This document shows, one piece after another, positions 5,650 to 6,105 of a DNA stretch of 6,105 nucleotides. Location: the NCBI GenBank assembly GCA_022759345.1, contig JAEMPK010000092.1, forward strand, positions 1 through 6,105. The letters are read 5' to 3'. The notes under the pieces were generated by a model that was not told the DNA's origin, did not search any database, and saw nothing but the letters and a program-made list of their open reading frames with translations. Position numbers and translations under genes: made by a program. Position 1 is the first letter of the stretch; each line of letters starts with the position of its first letter. The stretch is from Pyrobaculum sp. Its GTDB lineage: Archaea; Thermoproteota; Thermoprotei; Thermoproteales; Thermoproteaceae.

Positions 5650-5929
5650 CTTTTAATCCTGAATTCGGTGAAGTCGCATAGGCGCATCTGCGAAATGGGC
5701 AGAAGAGGCGCCAGTTTAGAGAGCTACACCGCACCGCCAAGCTTCCAACACGCCGTCGACTTCAGCCTTATTGCGCCTGGCGCCTAGTTGCGGAGAGGCC
5801 CACCACATAGAATGTTACCGGTTCGGCCAACGCGACTACACTCTTTCCATGTCGAAAAGTCATTGGCTAAAGCCCGTGACGCTGTTTCCCACCGCTACCA
5901 CACACGGTAAAAAGGACACAAGATGTGGA
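5650..5929. other. About 280 nt without a convincing gene
   Basis: No RNA gene or complete coding region is apparent. Stops interrupt all frames that look protein-like. The best fragment is a 30-codon minus-strand run from ATG 5808 to TAA 5716-5718, with R-N-K-A-E-V-D-G-V-L-E-A-W in its middle; it may be another relic of decayed coding DNA or chance. Short self-complementary AGGCGCCA/TGGCGCCT copies occur at 5706-5713 and 5778-5785. No tRNA, C/D-box guide RNA or RNase P RNA motif was found by eye. Confidence 0.4.
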
Positions 5930-5948
5930 GGGAGAAAAAGGGAAAAAA
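5930..5948 (-). terminator. T-rich terminator of the membrane-protein gene
   Basis: Directly after the TAA of the partial gene, the minus strand reads TTTTTTCCCTTTTTCTCCC, a pyrimidine tract with two T runs. A further T5 lies at 5909-5913. This is the classical archaeal intrinsic termination signal, with no hairpin needed. Confidence 0.75.
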
Positions 5949-6105
5949 TTACGCAGATTCAGGTACCTCCGTTAAGAATCTTCTGTACAGTGCGTAGAAG
6001 GCCGCCGCGGTAAACGCCACAATTGCTAAAACGAGAAACGCCAAGATGAGGTAGACGGCGGGCATTGGGATTTCCATGTAGAAGTTTGCGAATAGCGTCG
6101 CCGGG
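5949..6105 (-). CDS. C-terminal end of a membrane-anchored protein (partial)
   Basis: The frame runs from the right edge of the window to TAA at 5949-5951, giving the last 51 residues. After a short segment (ATLFANFYMEIPMP) comes one strongly hydrophobic helix, VYLILAFLVLAIVAFTAAAF, then YALYRRF and the tail LTEVPESA. The positive RR after the helix suggests a cytoplasmic C-terminus, so the preceding part would lie outside the cell if this is a single-pass anchor. That layout fits cell-surface or substrate-binding proteins with a C-terminal anchor, but the last helix of a multi-pass transporter is equally possible. The gene body lies beyond the window, so no family is assigned. Confidence 0.75.
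   Translation of the reverse strand, partial: PATLFANFYMEIPMPAVYLILAFLVLAIVAFTAAAFYALYRRFLTEVPESA

Noticed and set aside
5815..5840. Possible tRNA T-arm (GGTTCGGCC)
   Set aside because: No matching acceptor, D-arm or anticodon arm can be folded around it.
5771..6013. 80-codon plus-strand frame near the right end
   Set aside because: It runs through the terminator tract and the antisense of the membrane-protein tail; composition is not gene-like.

Overview
The window looks like a chromosomal stretch of a hyperthermophilic crenarchaeon of the Thermoproteales, most likely Pyrobaculum or a close relative such as Thermoproteus. The grounds are GC-rich coding DNA, GTG starts, tightly overlapping genes, AT-rich TATA boxes about 22-27 nt upstream of start codons (the leaderless arrangement common in these archaea), a family 5 uracil-DNA glycosylase with the four iron-sulfur cysteines, and a VapBC pair. 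The genus is inferred, not proven.

Layout. Positions 1-681 (+) hold the wreck of panB (ketopantoate hydroxymethyltransferase): the protein is readable almost end to end, but only by hopping between three frames, across a missing block of about 30 residues and an in-frame stop. Positions 732-1308 (-) are a vapB-vapC toxin-antitoxin pair with a 26-nt gene overlap. Positions 1475-3097 (+) form a tight cluster: a possible 50-residue small protein, the uracil-DNA glycosylase (14-nt overlap), and a 10-helix EamA/DMT transporter (4-nt ATGA overlap). A 91-nt convergent gap with a hairpin and a TATA-like block follows. Positions 3189-5260 (-) hold a PaaI-like hotdog thioesterase and, 6 nt downstream of its stop, a citramalate/isopropylmalate synthase-like gene (cimA). 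The conserved N-terminus of cimA has no usable in-frame start codon; one extra G in a GGGG run would connect it to a well-placed ATG. Positions 5300-5610 (-) look like a decayed, unrecognised protein gene with two in-frame TAG codons. It is preceded by a large imperfect inverted repeat (5590-5649) and about 280 nt of apparently non-coding DNA. Positions 5949-6105 (-) are the C-terminal end of a membrane-anchored protein, followed by a strong T-rich terminator.

How it fits together. Two genes touch small-molecule metabolism: panB feeds CoA synthesis and is dead here, and cimA starts the threonine-independent route to isoleucine. The glycosylase removes uracil arising from cytosine deamination, a heavy burden at high temperature. 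The two decayed genes and the toxin-antitoxin pair suggest ongoing gene erosion in this region. I see no CRISPR array, insertion sequence, tRNA or rRNA. I did not find a clearly novel multi-gene system. The items most worth checking are the cimA start, the small ORF before the glycosylase, and the inverted repeat beside the decayed gene.
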